Below, piece by piece: positions 19,717 through 30,859 of a stretch of DNA of 64,000 bases. The position numbers and the translations under genes are program-made. The stretch is from NCBI GenBank assembly GCA_036426205.1, contig CM071570.1, forward strand, positions 50,142,984 through 50,206,983, in the 5' to 3' direction. The stretch's first letter is position 1. Each line of letters starts with the position of its first letter. This stretch comes from Ascaphus truei (Eukaryota; Chordata; Amphibia; Anura; Ascaphidae). A model generated the notes under the pieces. It was not told the origin of the DNA. It did no database searches and saw only the letters and a list, made by a program, of their open reading frames with translations.

Positions 19717-19774
19717 GACAGCTGTTTCGACCTTAATGGGTCTCATCAGTGTGGGGTTGATTAACTGGCTATGC
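19717..19774 (-). ncRNA. Hammerhead ribozyme, 5' part up to the cleavage site
   Basis: Same bases as the intact copy: outer stem strand GCATAGCCAG (19774-19765), core CTGATGA (19749-19743), stem II GACC/GGTC, GAAAC (19728-19724) and GTC (19719-19717). The complementary 3' strand of stem I is replaced by the U2-headed sequence, so cis cleavage is unlikely unless stem I is supplied in trans. Confidence 0.8.
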
Positions 19775-19803
19775 AAAGAAGCTAAAGGATGGGGTTTACC
19801 ATA

Positions 19804-19823
19804 CTGAGTTAAGTTATGGTGAG
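19804..19823 (-). promoter_or_regulatory. PSE-like box with octamers upstream
   Basis: The - strand reads CTCACCATAACTTAACTCAG. Octamer sequences lie 39 bp and about 155 bp upstream. The longer distance is close to the usual DSE-PSE spacing of vertebrate snRNA genes. A start site about 50-60 nt downstream would fall inside the hammerhead, before the U2-like head. Confidence 0.5.
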
Positions 19824-20028
19824 TAAAAAAAGTGACAAAAACGCTCCACAGCAAAGCAAATATGCAAATGTAAATACAACTGTATGCTCATCTGCATGTC
19901 TTAGGCAGGTCTGCAACCCCGTCTTTCACCATTATCACACAGCACTTCCACTGCAGCAAGGGATTCTGGGAAATGACATGCAAATGAGCACACAGTGCCA
20001 CTTTTTGCTTCAAAAACCATTATTCCCC

Positions 20029-20705
20029 TACTACGCTCGTGCTGTTCCGGCCACCGAGATCATACCCGCCACAGGAGTCTCCCGTGACAGTGGGGAGATG
20101 GCCTCGATGAGCTGCGATGTGTCGGGACTTAGAAGACCCCACGCTCTTCAGTCTCCTGATTCCTGCACTGTAGCGGAGGTTTCCCTGTGGATCTTCAGCT
20201 TCCTGGTTCCTGGGGCCTACTCTTTCCCTAATCTAGAGAGGCCGTGTCCTGGTTCCTGCGCTGTTACAGAGGATTCCCCAGCCGCTCAGGACTCTTGCGC
20301 TGTAGCACTGGTGCACCCGTGCAGCAACGCGGTGTGCTATTCTGGTCTGCCTACCATCTCCTGTGACCAGTACCATGGGCCATGGTCGTCGCTCGCGCAG
20401 AGGCCAACCCCGCGCTCCTAAGCTGAAGCGGGGCTCTCCTGACTACCTGTTGCCGAACTCTTGCCTGAACAATGGTTATCCTGATATATCCTGTCCTGAC
20501 CCTGGCTTGTACAACGACGACGCTGTCTTCTCCTTTCCTGATCCTGCTACGTTTGACAACGAACTGCGCAATCCGGATCAGCCTGCGCGGTCTCAGGTCG
20601 GTGCTTTTACAACCCCACCTCAGCCTCGCGGTCCGGTCCTGGTTTGTGGCGAGCAGAACCCTGACATATACTACACGTCAAAAGTCAACGTCATGGTGTT
20701 ATGAC
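20029..20705 (+). other. GC-rich segment, possible LTR-element leader
   Basis: Higher GC than the flanks, with related phrases repeated (TCCTGCACTGTAGCGGAGG, TCCTGCGCTGTTACAGAGG, TCTTGCGCTGTAGCACTGG). A frame of 201 codons starts at 19816 and another of 113 codons at 20363; neither shows a domain. The composition recalls LTR or leader regions of gypsy-type elements, but I find no LTR ends or primer-binding site. Function unknown. Confidence 0.3.
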
Positions 20706-21339
20706 TAATTACCCATTACTTACGTTTCTATGCTGTCTGACATTCTGACTTGAATGCACACCCTGAGGGCTCAGATAACTTGAATCTGAGCGCACTGGCC
20801 AGAAGTTCTCATTTTCCCCTATCTGGGTAAACTAGAATTTTATTTTTTCAGCTTTCATTTTTATTAGGTTTTACAAATCTTACATTTTGTCACAAACCAA
20901 TATATAGTACCACAATGTAAATTAACTGAACAACCCCGTTATGTCTGGGGCAACAATTAGACATGCAACTAACTTGACAGACTACATTTACACATCAGTC
21001 AGGACGAACGTGACTTACGTGACAAGGACAGGACCGTGGGAAACAAAAAAAAAGGGGGGGTGGGATTGAAGCTGCCCTGGTTCTTGTGTTTGCTTCCTCT
21101 CTTGCTTCATCAATCAGGTTCTGTTACTACGAATCCTTGGGTGACCATCACCAATCTATGGGGAAGGTCGTACCTGTCACGTTACTATGTGGTTGTGAAT
21201 CCTGTTGTGTTAGAGGAGAACGCATCTATTACTATTAATGCAAGATTGTGTTGGCACTTATCGCCGGGATGTCTGTCTGGGCGAGCCACGGTGCCCAGAC
21301 TTTTAGAAAATTTGGGCCAGTGTCATTGACCCAACTAGT

Positions 21340-24300
21340 CAACTGTTCCATCTGGCAGACATGCCAAATTCTATTCCTGATTCATGGAATAATTGGTAAT
21401 TCAACTCGTTTCCACACTGCTGCAATCTCACACCTCGTGGCGGTTGCAAAATGCGCAACCAATTTGTGTGTCGCTTTCGACACTCCCTGCATCCATCTGC
21501 CCACAAGGAACAACCACGGATCCAGGGGATTATCAAACTGGAGTATCTTTTGAAGTCATTCTCTGATATGTTCCCAAATCGGGACCACTTTCGGGCAAGA
21601 CCACAGCATGTGTTTTAGGTAAGCGACTTCCCCGCACTGTTTTGGGCAGAGCGCGGAGTATCCCCTGAAAAATTTGGATAGTTTAGTGGGGTATGATACC
21701 AACGCATTAGGACTTTGTATGCGTTCTCCTTTAACGTTGTGCAGATTGAGCTCTTCGCCGCCGCTTGCAGGATTTGGTCACAGTCATCGTCTTATAAGGC
21801 CTCCCCTAGATCTGTCTCCCACTGTCTCATATATTTAAGTCGTGGTGCGTCCGGTGTCTCGAGACAGACTACTTCCATGTACATCCTAGATGTCAGTCCC
21901 GTCGTGTCCGTATCTCTGGAACACAGCTGCTCAAAATTTGTCCTCGCCTTGTGGATTGGAAATTTGTTGTAAAAGGCCCTGATCTGGAGGTACCTAAAGA
22001 ATTTGGTAGTTTTTTTTCCGATTTAAGCTGCTTAAACGTTTTGATATATTTCTTCCCCTCCAGTTCCTTTAACCGGTTATATCCCGTCTGTATCCATAAT
22101 AACCAAATATTGCTAGACATCCCCGGAGCGAAATCCGAATTCCCAAACAGCGGGGTCATCAGAGAGTCTTTATTGGTTAGGTGAAAACGAAATTTAACAG
22201 GCTTCCACACCGCCAACGAGTTCGCCAACGAGTTCGCCAGCGGCAATCCTGCCGAATTCCAGCATTCTTTGGGGAGCCAAATTAGATTGTGCAACGTTAC
22301 TGGCACGCAACACTCCTTCTCCAGTGCCACCCATCTCCGCCCGCCTGGGTCTGAGTGCCACTGGACGATTTGACACAATTGAGCCGCTTTGTAATATGCC
22401 AACAAGCAAGGTACCGCTAATCCGCCTTTTGTTTTTGGCCTCTTTAAGATGCCTTTCGCAATTCTTGGGCTTCTTTTATTATAAATAAATTGTATGATTT
22501 GTGACTGCAGTGAGAGGATGTTGGTTTGAATTATGGGTATTGGTAGAGTTTGAAACAAATAGAGCACTCTTGGGAGGATATTCATTTTTACGCTGTGAAT
22601 TCTCCCAAACCAAGAGATGCCGTACACCGCCCATACCCGAAGATCCTCTCTCAGTGTCTTGAGCAATTTCGGGTAATTAGCTTTATATAAGGAATTATAA
22701 TCATTGGTGATATATACCCCTAAATATTTGATAGCGGAGGCTTGCCATTTGAAATTAAAGTTCAGATCTATTAATTTTTCTACCTGCTTTGGTAGATTGA
22801 TATTCAGGGCTTCTGATTTAGTCTGATTGATTTTGAACCCCGAAATTTGGTTGAATTTTCCTAGGATCTCGAAGACATTGGGCAGAGAGGTAAGAAGTTT
22901 TGATAACGTCAGGATTACGTCATCAGCATAAAGAGCCACCTTATGGGCCTGGTCTTTTTTCTGCTATACCTGCAATATCCGGGCATAATCTAATGCGTGC
23001 TTCCAGGGGCTCTATACAAAGGGCGAATAACAGCAGCGACAGGGGGCATCCCTGCCTCGTCCTGCTATGGATACTGAATTGTTCAGATGGGAAGCCCTGA
23101 TGTCTTACTCTTGCAGTGGGTCCTTTGTATAATGCTAAAATTGCGCCTAACAGGCGTCCCTCCAAGCGAAACGCCCCGAGAGTCTCTCTTAAGTAGGGCC
23201 AGTCTATTCTGTCGAAGGCTTTCTCTGCGTCCAGACTTAATACCATTGACGGGATTTTTTGCTTTTTGGCCAGATCAATCAAATCTATTATCCGTCTGGT
23301 ATTGTCTGCTGCCTGCCTGCCTCCGATGAACCCTACTTGATCCGGATGTATCAATCTGGGAAGGATGCTACCCACCCTGTTGGCTAATTGTTTAGAGAAA
23401 ATTTTGATATCTGTATTAATCAGGGAAATGGTCCAGTAACTCTTGCAGTCTGCCGGGTCCTTGCCAGGTTTATGGATCAGAGAGATAGACACCTGGAGCA
23501 TCTGTGCCGGGAAGGAGGCCCACGCAAGTATCTCGTTAAACAATTTCAATAAATGAGGAGCTAGGATCTTAAGATATTTTTTATAATATAAATTTGAAAA
23601 GCCACCCGGGGCCGGGGCTTTGGCTGGCTTGAGTGCCTTTATTACCTCCGCCAGCTACTCCATTGTGAAATTCTCTTGTAATATTACTGTTTCCTCCCTG
23701 CTCAATTTGGGTAATTGTGCCTCTTTTAGGAAAGTCTTCAGACCCTCTTCCGTTTTTTTTGTGTGGCTAACCTTATCTCCATCATACAGAGTCTCGTAGT
23801 ATCTTTTGAATTCAACTAAACAACAAAACAGGTAGCGCTAACCGCAATGTGTGTGGTGTAGTAACTATTACCTTATATATTAAATAAAACTATACATAAG
23901 GGGCTGCCTAGGACACAAAGCCTGACCCCCTGGTCAGGAAAACAGTATGGACAGGGAATAGTTCCGTGGGCGCCTATAAAATTTTACCACTATAAGGATA
24001 ACGAAAAACGGCAAGCCTGTGGTTTTTGAAGAATTGTTGATCCTTCAACGGTGGCTTGAAACAGAGAAAGCACAACACATAGCGTAATACTGTTGAAACA
24101 TTAAACAAACAACATATAAGACAACATATAACAGCTGAATACTGAAATGGTATTTTTAGGACAATAAAATCATTTAATAACAATTAAATAATAACAACAG
24201 GCTTGGTTTTCGTATATCCTTTATAGTGGTAAAATTTTATAGGCGCCCACGGAACTATTCCCTGTCCATATCTTTTGAATTCAGCCACGATCTCTCTAGG

Positions 24301-25510
24301 GCTGGAAGAAAGGTTCCCCTTCTGTGTACGAATTGATGAAATTTGGAAATTTGGAAGCCTGTTTCGTAGCTTGTTGGCAAGTAAAGTATCTGGCTTGTTG
24401 GCTTTGTCATAGAACTTGCGCTTAGACCATGATAACTCCCTTTCGGCCTGGGAGGACAGCACTAGAGTAAGCTTAATTTTGGTGTCAGACAGCTCCCTCA
24501 GAGAATCTCCCTGTTTGTTTTCTTTGTGAAGGGCAGAGAGTTGTGCCAAGCTCTCCTGCAGCTCTTTTATCCGACTCTCTTTTTCTCTTTTCCGTCTAGC
24601 AGCCAAATTGATTAGGATTCCCCTGAGGGTAACCTTATGGGCCTCCCATAACATGGCGTGTGATGACACACTACCCTCATTGATCCTAAAATATTCCTTC
24701 ACCTTTTCCCCAATCTCCTTTTCTGTTGCTGGATCTTTCAGTAGAAGCTCATTGAGCTTCCAGTTCGCTCCAGGTCTGTCCAGTGAGCTGAAATTGCACC
24801 ACAGCTCTACTGGTGCGTGGTCTGACCAAGAAATGTCATATATCCCTGTGTGGGAGACCACTGGAACCACTCTATTCGACATTAGGAAGTATTCTATCCA
24901 ACTGTATCTGTTGTGTGGGTGCGAAAAAAAAGTATATTCCCGTATTCCCGGATGTTGCTCCCTCCGTATGTCTACTAACTGACAGTCCATTAGGCCCTGG
25001 ACTAATGTTAGTACATCTTGTCTGTGGGATTGGTTAGTTCCTGTACATCAATCTAATGCTGGGTCTAACACGCGGTTCAGGTCTCCTGCTAGAACAATAT
25101 TACTGCTCGACACTTTCTGTAGTTTAGCAAAGAAGGCCATAAAGAACTCTGGTGTTTGCTCACATGGAGCATAAATAGTAGCTAGAGTAAGCGCTTGAAC
25201 CTGTATTGTTCCTGTCAGAATAAGGTATCTACCGTCAGTATCCGTGTATGTTTTGTTAACTTGGAGCGCCAGTCTGTTATGTATCAGGATGGCCCCTCCC
25301 CGCTTTTTTTACTGTTGCCGAGGCCAAATAAAACGCTCTAAAATTCTTATTTATGTATTTTGGGTAATTTTGTCTAGAAAAGTGTGTTTCTTGAAGGAGG
25401 ATAATATCTGCCTTCTAACGACCGCAATCTCTGAATGCAATCCTCCTCTTAATCGGGCAATTGAATCCCTTTACATTATGTGAAATAATCACTATTTCAT
25501 TACTCATCAG
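21340..25510 (-). pseudogene. L1 ORF2 (endonuclease-reverse transcriptase), broken
   Basis: Encodes the protein that nicks target DNA and reverse-transcribes the LINE RNA. Motifs in - strand order: MSNEIVIISHNVKGFN (start of the APE-type endonuclease, 25507); YSWIEYFL and SDHAPVELW (endonuclease C-terminal part, about 24910-24800); SLIHKPGKDPADCKSYWTIS and LINTDIKIFSKQLANR (RT fingers, about 23480-23390); VGFIGGRQAADNTRR; LSLDAEKAFDRIDW; RQGCPLSLLLF; and YADD (22930-22919), the catalytic aspartates. A thumb/C-terminal region follows with WFGRIHSVKMNILPR, and remnants of the C-terminal Cys/His-type segment lie near 21800-21340. WTIS replaces the usual RPIS. Several frames are needed, including between the YADD block and the preceding RT block at about 22940. 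Inactive. Confidence 0.85.
23815..24268. mobile_element. 454-bp insertion in L1 ORF2 with 15-bp TSD and internal inverted repeat
   Basis: TATCTTTTGAATTCA occurs on both sides (23800-23814 and 24269-24283), and removing the insert plus one copy restores continuous L1 sequence. Inside, about 60 bp near 23947-24008 (ATAGTTCCGTGGGCGCC, then TATAAAATTTTACCAC) are repeated inverted at about 24207-24267. A TSD of this length indicates target-primed retroposition. The inverted ends suggest a twin-primed or Penelope-like insertion, but the family is not recognised. Confidence 0.75.
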
Positions 25511-25559
25511 TATATGTACACGGTTGTGCTCCAAAGTCATGCTGAGTCCTTCTGCTGAG

Positions 25560-27222
25560 GGCTCTTCTTTTCCTACGCCATACTCCTTATCTCTGCCCCA
25601 CCTTGCTGCTGGAGGCCAGGGTCGGCTGAGGGATGGGTGGACACATGGGGGGGCTGGGTGCAAAACATAAAGACAACCACATTAAACACATATACATATT
25701 GTCCTTGGTGCCTCGATGCAAGCGCCTTGGCCCTAGGTTCATCGCCCTTGGTCGCAGACTGGCAGGAGTGGGTCTGACCCAGGTCTTGTCTCTCTCCATG
25801 CCCTCCTCCATCTTTTCGGACCAATGGACTCTGTTGGCAGACCGGGGGTAACCCCCCTTTCCCTCTGACCGTCGGCACATACGGACTCCGTGGCAGGGCC
25901 CCTCACCCTTACCACGCGCCCGCCCCTGTATTTGCCTCTAAAAGAAAACCTTCATCTGCGTTAGCTGTTTTTGACCTGTCGTCAACTTTCTCCCTTAATG
26001 CAACGCTGTAATGACCCCCCCATTCCGGACTGTACCTGTGATCACCCTCCTAGACTTGAGATCGCCTCTGTCAGCCTTACTCGGGCTGCTTCGCCTCTCC
26101 GCCTAGCTGTCAGACCCCTCTCCTCTCCGCCCCCCCTCTCGCCTCCCTGCCCCTGCTGTCTTTTCTGAGTGCAGTTCTATATCTATCTCTTCGTGGTCTT
26201 GATACTCTCTCTGCTTCGTATTTTTCTCTTACTCTGTCCTTCCCGCGATTTATTCTACTCTCAGCCATCCACACTTCGCTTGACTGCCCATAGCTTCCTG
26301 TTCACCTTTTCTCTCTGCCCTCAACACATCCCCCAAACTTTTCTTTTCTTTTCTCCTTCTCTGTCTAACTTTCCGTTCTCCTTCTGCCTCTGCTTTTTAC
26401 TCTTCTTGCTCCCCTCTCTACTTCTCCTCTCCTCTACCCCCTTCACTTTCCATCCTCCGTCTGACCTTCTCCTACACCGTGGTATCCTTCCTCTCTCTTC
26501 CCATTATTAGTATACACTTCCCCCTCTCCTCTGCTACATCACTTTTTTCGCTTCCCTTAAACCTCGTCATATCCTTTACTTTCTCTCCCCTTCCACGATG
26601 CCTCCGAACCTCTCCCTATACACCTCTCCCCCTACTGACTTGCCGAATTCCATCCTCTAACTAACTGTGAGCTGCTCTCTGTTCCTCTCTCTGGTCCGCA
26701 TCTATTCCCTCCTACTTCTTTCACTACTGATAATGTCCCTCCTCCTCCGGCGCTCTTCTGTGATGTGTCCACTTCGAGCCAGCCGCCACTTCCGCCCCCA
26801 CCAAGATGGCCGCCGCCCGTCCTCCCCTTCCTGGTCACGTACTTCCGATTGCCGCCATCTTGGACTGCTACTCTCTCCACGACGGAAGCAGGCTCTCCCG
26901 CTCTCCTCGTCTGATCTTCTCTTCCGCTATCTGCGTTCCAGCCTTGATGTTCACTTGCCGCGTTCCAATGCCATTTTGCATCGGCCGCCATGCTCCCACC
27001 ATGAGGCGAGGGGACCCGACGCCCACCACATGGCGGGGACGTCATCTCTTTCTCTCTTGAACAGTCTCTGAGACCACCGACTTGGGGATATTCCATCTTA
27101 ACAGCTACGACTTGTCCTTAGCGTATCAACAGGAAACCATGTAACCGGGGAACTGTAAAACTTGATAACTTTATTATAACTCTTTTATAACTTTTTTAAT
27201 AAGGGTGTCCACATTGATAATT
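25560..27222 (-). other. Pyrimidine-rich spacer between L1 ORF1 and ORF2
   Basis: On the + strand it is CT-rich (especially 26050-26700), giving open but featureless Leu/Ser/Phe-rich frames. At 26760-27050 it becomes GC-rich with CpGs and three YY1-like ATGGC cores (AAGATGGCCGCC at 26803; GCCGCCATCTTGG at 26851; GGCCGCCATG near 26983). Such sites are typical of LINE 5' promoters. A spacer of this length is unusual for L1. It may be a second promoter or 5' UTR from another insertion. A 154-codon - strand frame (27096-26632) has no domain. Confidence 0.45.
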
Positions 27223-28130
27223 TCAGCCTTTGTCTGTTCTTGACGTTTGTGGGCTTCCAACCGATGTCCAGGTAGGCTCAGGTGCTGCTTCCTCCTCTGC
27301 TGCGCCAGTGGTGTTCTCTTTAAGCCCCAACTTGAGCAGGAATGCTGTACCTTCTTCTGGCTCCCTCATGGTGACTGCTTTCCCATTTCGGATCACCATT
27401 AGCCCGAATGGGAAGGTCCATCGGTATCTTATGGCTTTGTCGCGCAGCACTTTTGTCACTGGCATTAGGCTTCTCCGCCTCGCTAGCGTGGTCGGGGAGA
27501 TATCTTGATAAATGACCAAACGCACACCTTCAAACTCCACCGTAGGTATGGTCCTTGTTTTTTGCAATACAGCTTCTCTGATGCTGTAATAGTGCAGCCG
27601 CACTATAATATCTCTGGGCTGTTCAGATGATAGCGGTCTTGCACACAGGGCTCTGTGACATCTGTCCATTTCTAATTTATTCTTTGGGCACTCAGGGAGG
27701 AGGTATTCCATCCATCTAGATACAAAAACCTCGCAGTCTCCAATTGCCTCAGGGACGCCTCTAATTCTGATATTGTTTCGCCTGTCCCTGTTTTCTGTGT
27801 CCTCTTGTCGCTCTCTGATTTCATTAATTTGTTCCTGTAAATCCCCTGTCTTCTTTTCATTTCTCTTTGTCGCCTTTGTTGTGAGATCTAGCTGTGTCTC
27901 CAGCTTCCCTGTCCTCTCTCCCAGGCCGCCGACCTCCTTTTTCAATTCTTTAATATCTGCTTGGAGAAGCGTCTTTAGATCTGTATATAGTCTATTAAAA
28001 TCACATCTCCTCACCGGCAGCAATTCCTGGCTGTCGCCTTCTCCCTCACCCCTTCATCCTCCGCTTCAGAGCCTGTGTTGGAGACCGTCGCCATTTCTGC
28101 AGCTGCAGCACTTGCTCTTGATCCCCTGAA
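27223..28130 (-). pseudogene. L1 ORF1 protein (RNA-binding chaperone), frameshifted near the start
   Basis: L1 ORF1p coats the LINE RNA as a trimer. From 28023 the frame is open for 266 codons. A coiled coil comes first (about residues 12-75: LLQADIKELKKEVGGL..LETQLDLTTKATKRNEKK..LQEQINEIRERQ). The RRM-type core follows, with ENRDRRNNIRIRGVPE (about 78-93), then MDRCHRAL and RDIIVRLHYYSIREAVLQ. The C-terminal domain has FEGVRLVIYQDISPTTLARRR. The N-terminus (with NKTPRKKGLPEYF-like sequence at about 28160-28130) is in another frame, so one frameshift lies near 28020-28060. The frame is otherwise well kept, which suggests a fairly young element. Confidence 0.85.
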
Positions 28131-28330
28131 ATATTCAGGGAGCCCCTTCTTCCTTGGGGTTTTATTTGGTTTCTTTGATATCCTTGTATCTTGCAGTTTC
28201 TGATGGTGTTGTTATTGACCCGATTATTGTAGAATTTAAGGTTTTATTCTCGTTATCTTTGGAGCGGGACTCAGAGCTGTCGGGTTACACAGCCACGCTC
28301 AGTCACCGCGCATGCTCCGCCTCTAGAATT

Positions 28331-30208
28331 TTTTTTTAATACAATGTATATCTCTAGTGTAGTTCTTGTTTATAAAGAATTGTGTAGATAGACATTAATA
28401 ACAATACAAATGAATACAATATTTTTTATAATCTGAATAATTAGAAATGTAGCGTTGAATAAGATTGATTCCAGTGTGTAATGGAAATTAAATGTCCAGT
28501 GATACTTGTAAACATAAATTGAGTTTTTAAAGAGAGGGTTAATTTATTAATAAAAGAAAAAACTTGCAAAATGATTCTTATTGCAAACTATTCTCATTTG
28601 TATCATCTCCATTATAAGTACTTTGGGTAGAGAAAAGTATATTCGTAAATGTCTGTACCTTAGTAGGATTCATTGCAGTTACCATATAGTACCACGGTGT
28701 TAAAATAACAATGATTAAGATTACTGGACCAAAATGATCTCATTATCTTTTCATCTCAATTTAAACCAGAGATTTGTGACACAAATCTAGTAAATGTTAT
28801 CCCAGCGGTTTCACTGACCTGTGCAGCCTGATTAATCGTTTCCAGCAGTTTGGCACTCACTAATGATAATATGGCATTTTGATGGTTTATAGTTTGGACT
28901 ATGGATTGGAAGACTGTGCTGTTGCAGTTAAGGTCTCTTTTATAGCTTTCTGCTAACAGCTCCATTTTTCTTGGAACATTCAACGATCCCCTAATCTGAG
29001 AACATTGTATGTGTTTATGTTCTACCTTCCACTGACAAGAAGTTCCAATTTCCATAAAAGCCAGGCGTCCTCTATCATGGTCTTCACATTGGTGCTCTCC
29101 CCCCACCTATCATAATGGAGCTTCCTTCTCCTAATTAGTGTTCCGTTGTTGTCTCCTTTGCCTCAGTCTTTAAAATCTCTTCCCATACCATATTTTATCT
29201 TTTTTTTTTTTAAGTATAACATTATTTCCCATTTTGGTTTAGTATAATGCGTTTGTTTACCTCCAAATAAATTTAGAACTGCCCCTTTTTGCTTTGATTT
29301 TAGATCACAATATACTGTACATATAACACTGAACTCAATAAAATAAAGAAGATATCTGTGTCTGCAAATATATTTCCCGCTTGAAGATTCATGTGTGTGA
29401 TTTGATTGCAAGATGCTGCACAAGAATAGACAGGGTAATGTTTTTGGATACCTGTTACTGTGCCTTTTTTGTAAATCCATTTAACAGACCCTTGACAAAC
29501 ATTTATTGTAATAAATTGATCGTGGTTTTTCTCTTCATTGTTTTTAACTTGCATCATTGCTATTTAGCAATTATATAACATCAGTTCTCTTGATGTTTCT
29601 CTGCATATTGCATCCACTTCTTAACTTACAATTAAAAAATTAAACTAAAGCTGTTTTTTGAGGACAAAATATTATTGCACTTACCTGTTGATGGAGTGTC
29701 AGTTTTTGAAAATGAAGGTGGGTTACACATCTGTATATTTCGTAGTAATATGTAGAGATGGGGAAATTAATCAAAAGTTGATTTGCATTTTTATTTTAGT
29801 TTTTTACATTTTTAAAAAAAATTGTGAATATGGTTCAAGTGGTTTGGGCGAATTTGAAACTTTTACCAATGTTAGCATTTCTGAGTATTCCAATAATGTT
29901 TTTTTTTTTTTTTTTTTTTTAAACCCTTATGGTGTATTTTTTATTATTATACAAGCATTTTCAAGGTGAATTCAAATTTTTCTGAGAAAATTTTTCATCT
30001 CTAGTAATGTCATTGCAAACTCTACTTGGGAGCTAATTCTATATCTGCAAAAGAGGCCAATTGGCCCATTTTCAGGCCACAATGTCTGATTAACTTTAAT
30101 GGGGAATTTTGACTGAAAACGGCCCAATCGACCGCTCCGGCTGATATGGAATAAACCCTTTAGATATTGTTTATACAAATTTTAAAAAAAACCTGTTCCT
30201 CTACAATT
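28331..30208. other. No gene seen over about 1.9 kb
   Basis: AT-rich. Poly-A/T runs near 29200 and 29900-29920. Short ORFs of 60-116 codons show no recognisable domain. Confidence 0.45.
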
Positions 30209-30321
30209 ATTACGTTTTTCTAATATAATTGTCTGAATAAGGGCTGAGCAGAGCAAATGCATTTGCATAGTATTTACTCTACTCAGCCCTTATTCGGACA
30301 ATTATATTAGAAAAACGTAAT
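30209..30321. repeat. Palindromic foldback element, about 113 bp
   Basis: ATTACGTTTTTCTAATATAA at the left is mirrored by TTATATTAGAAAAACGTAAT at the right. The complementarity continues through TTGTCTGAATAAGGGCTGAG and its complement with about one mismatch. A short centre of about 25 bp contains ATGCATTTGCAT. MITE-like; no TSD established. Confidence 0.85.
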
Positions 30322-30839
30322 TCATTAAAACGATCTATTTCCCTGTGCTAAATAATCTCGTCAGCTAATATTCAGTCGATGACAACTATGCATTTGGGGT
30401 AAAGATGTGCACAGTTTTATGTAAAAGTGAGGAACAAACCACATTTGCTTTTTATTTTCATGAAGTTATTAAAATACCAGAGAAGAAAAAAGAAAAACCC
30501 CTATTGTCTAAAATACTTTATTGCCATGTAAATTAAATAAATACAACTCAGATGTTTTGTTATGGACTTATTTATGGCCTTCAATATTATCATTTTAAGT
30601 GTTTATGTGATAATATTTTAACACAATAAATAAATACCTTCACCAAGCAGCCGCTCTTTCTCTTTCTTTTGCCAGCTGTTCTCAGCCTCGTCCTTGCCTT
30701 TGCTGACCATCTTTCTTTTCCTGCTCTGACTCTCTTTCTCAGCCGCTCTCTTTCTTTCGATAGCTATCCCTCTGCCTTTCCTTTAACAGTCAGGGTTTGC
30801 GCTGGCCTGTTACTATTCTCAAAGTCCCTAGATACTGTC
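30322..30839. other. No gene seen
   Basis: AT-rich up to about 30640, then a CTTTCTCTTTC-type pyrimidine-rich part. Nothing recognised. Confidence 0.45.
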
Positions 30840-30859
30840 TGATCCAGGTTGATGGGATG

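Larger units (their letters stand above)
19717..20028 (-). repeat. Hammerhead repeat unit with ribozyme cut at its cleavage site
   Basis: On the - strand: body with octamers at 19978-19985 and 19862-19869, PSE-like box at 19804-19823, then the ribozyme up to GTC at 19719-19717. The 3' strand of stem I is missing, and after two more bases (TG, as in the intact copy) the sequence becomes U2. The far end at 20028 adjoins an unrelated GC-rich segment. Confidence 0.85.
20836..28330 (-). mobile_element. Near full-length L1/Tx1-type LINE, inactive
   Basis: Reads on the - strand from a 5' end near 28330 through ORF1 (about 28130-27223), an unusual 1.7-kb spacer and ORF2 (about 25507-21340) to a 3' end near 20836. 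Both ORFs carry frameshifts, and a 454-bp foreign insertion splits ORF2. The 3' end is estimated from a T-rich start on the + strand (TTTTATTTTTTC at about 20838); no convincing TSD was found. Relatives of the same type are the fragment at 1905-2655 and the ORF1 piece at 63475-64000. Confidence 0.8.

Noticed and set aside
21036..21329. 97-codon + strand ORF starting MGNKKKGG with a hydrophobic stretch (signal-peptide-like)
   Set aside because: It lies antisense in the 3' region of the L1 element, and no homologous secreted protein is recognised.
23900..23945. CTGACCCCCTGGTCAGGAAAAC as another hammerhead core
   Set aside because: The CTGA is paired with TCAG in a simple hairpin, and there is no CTGANGA or cleavage-site partner.
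26169..26664. Leu/Ser/Phe-rich + strand ORFs as membrane proteins
   Set aside because: The sequence is a pyrimidine-rich spacer of an L1 lying on the other strand; composition alone explains the hydrophobic peptides.
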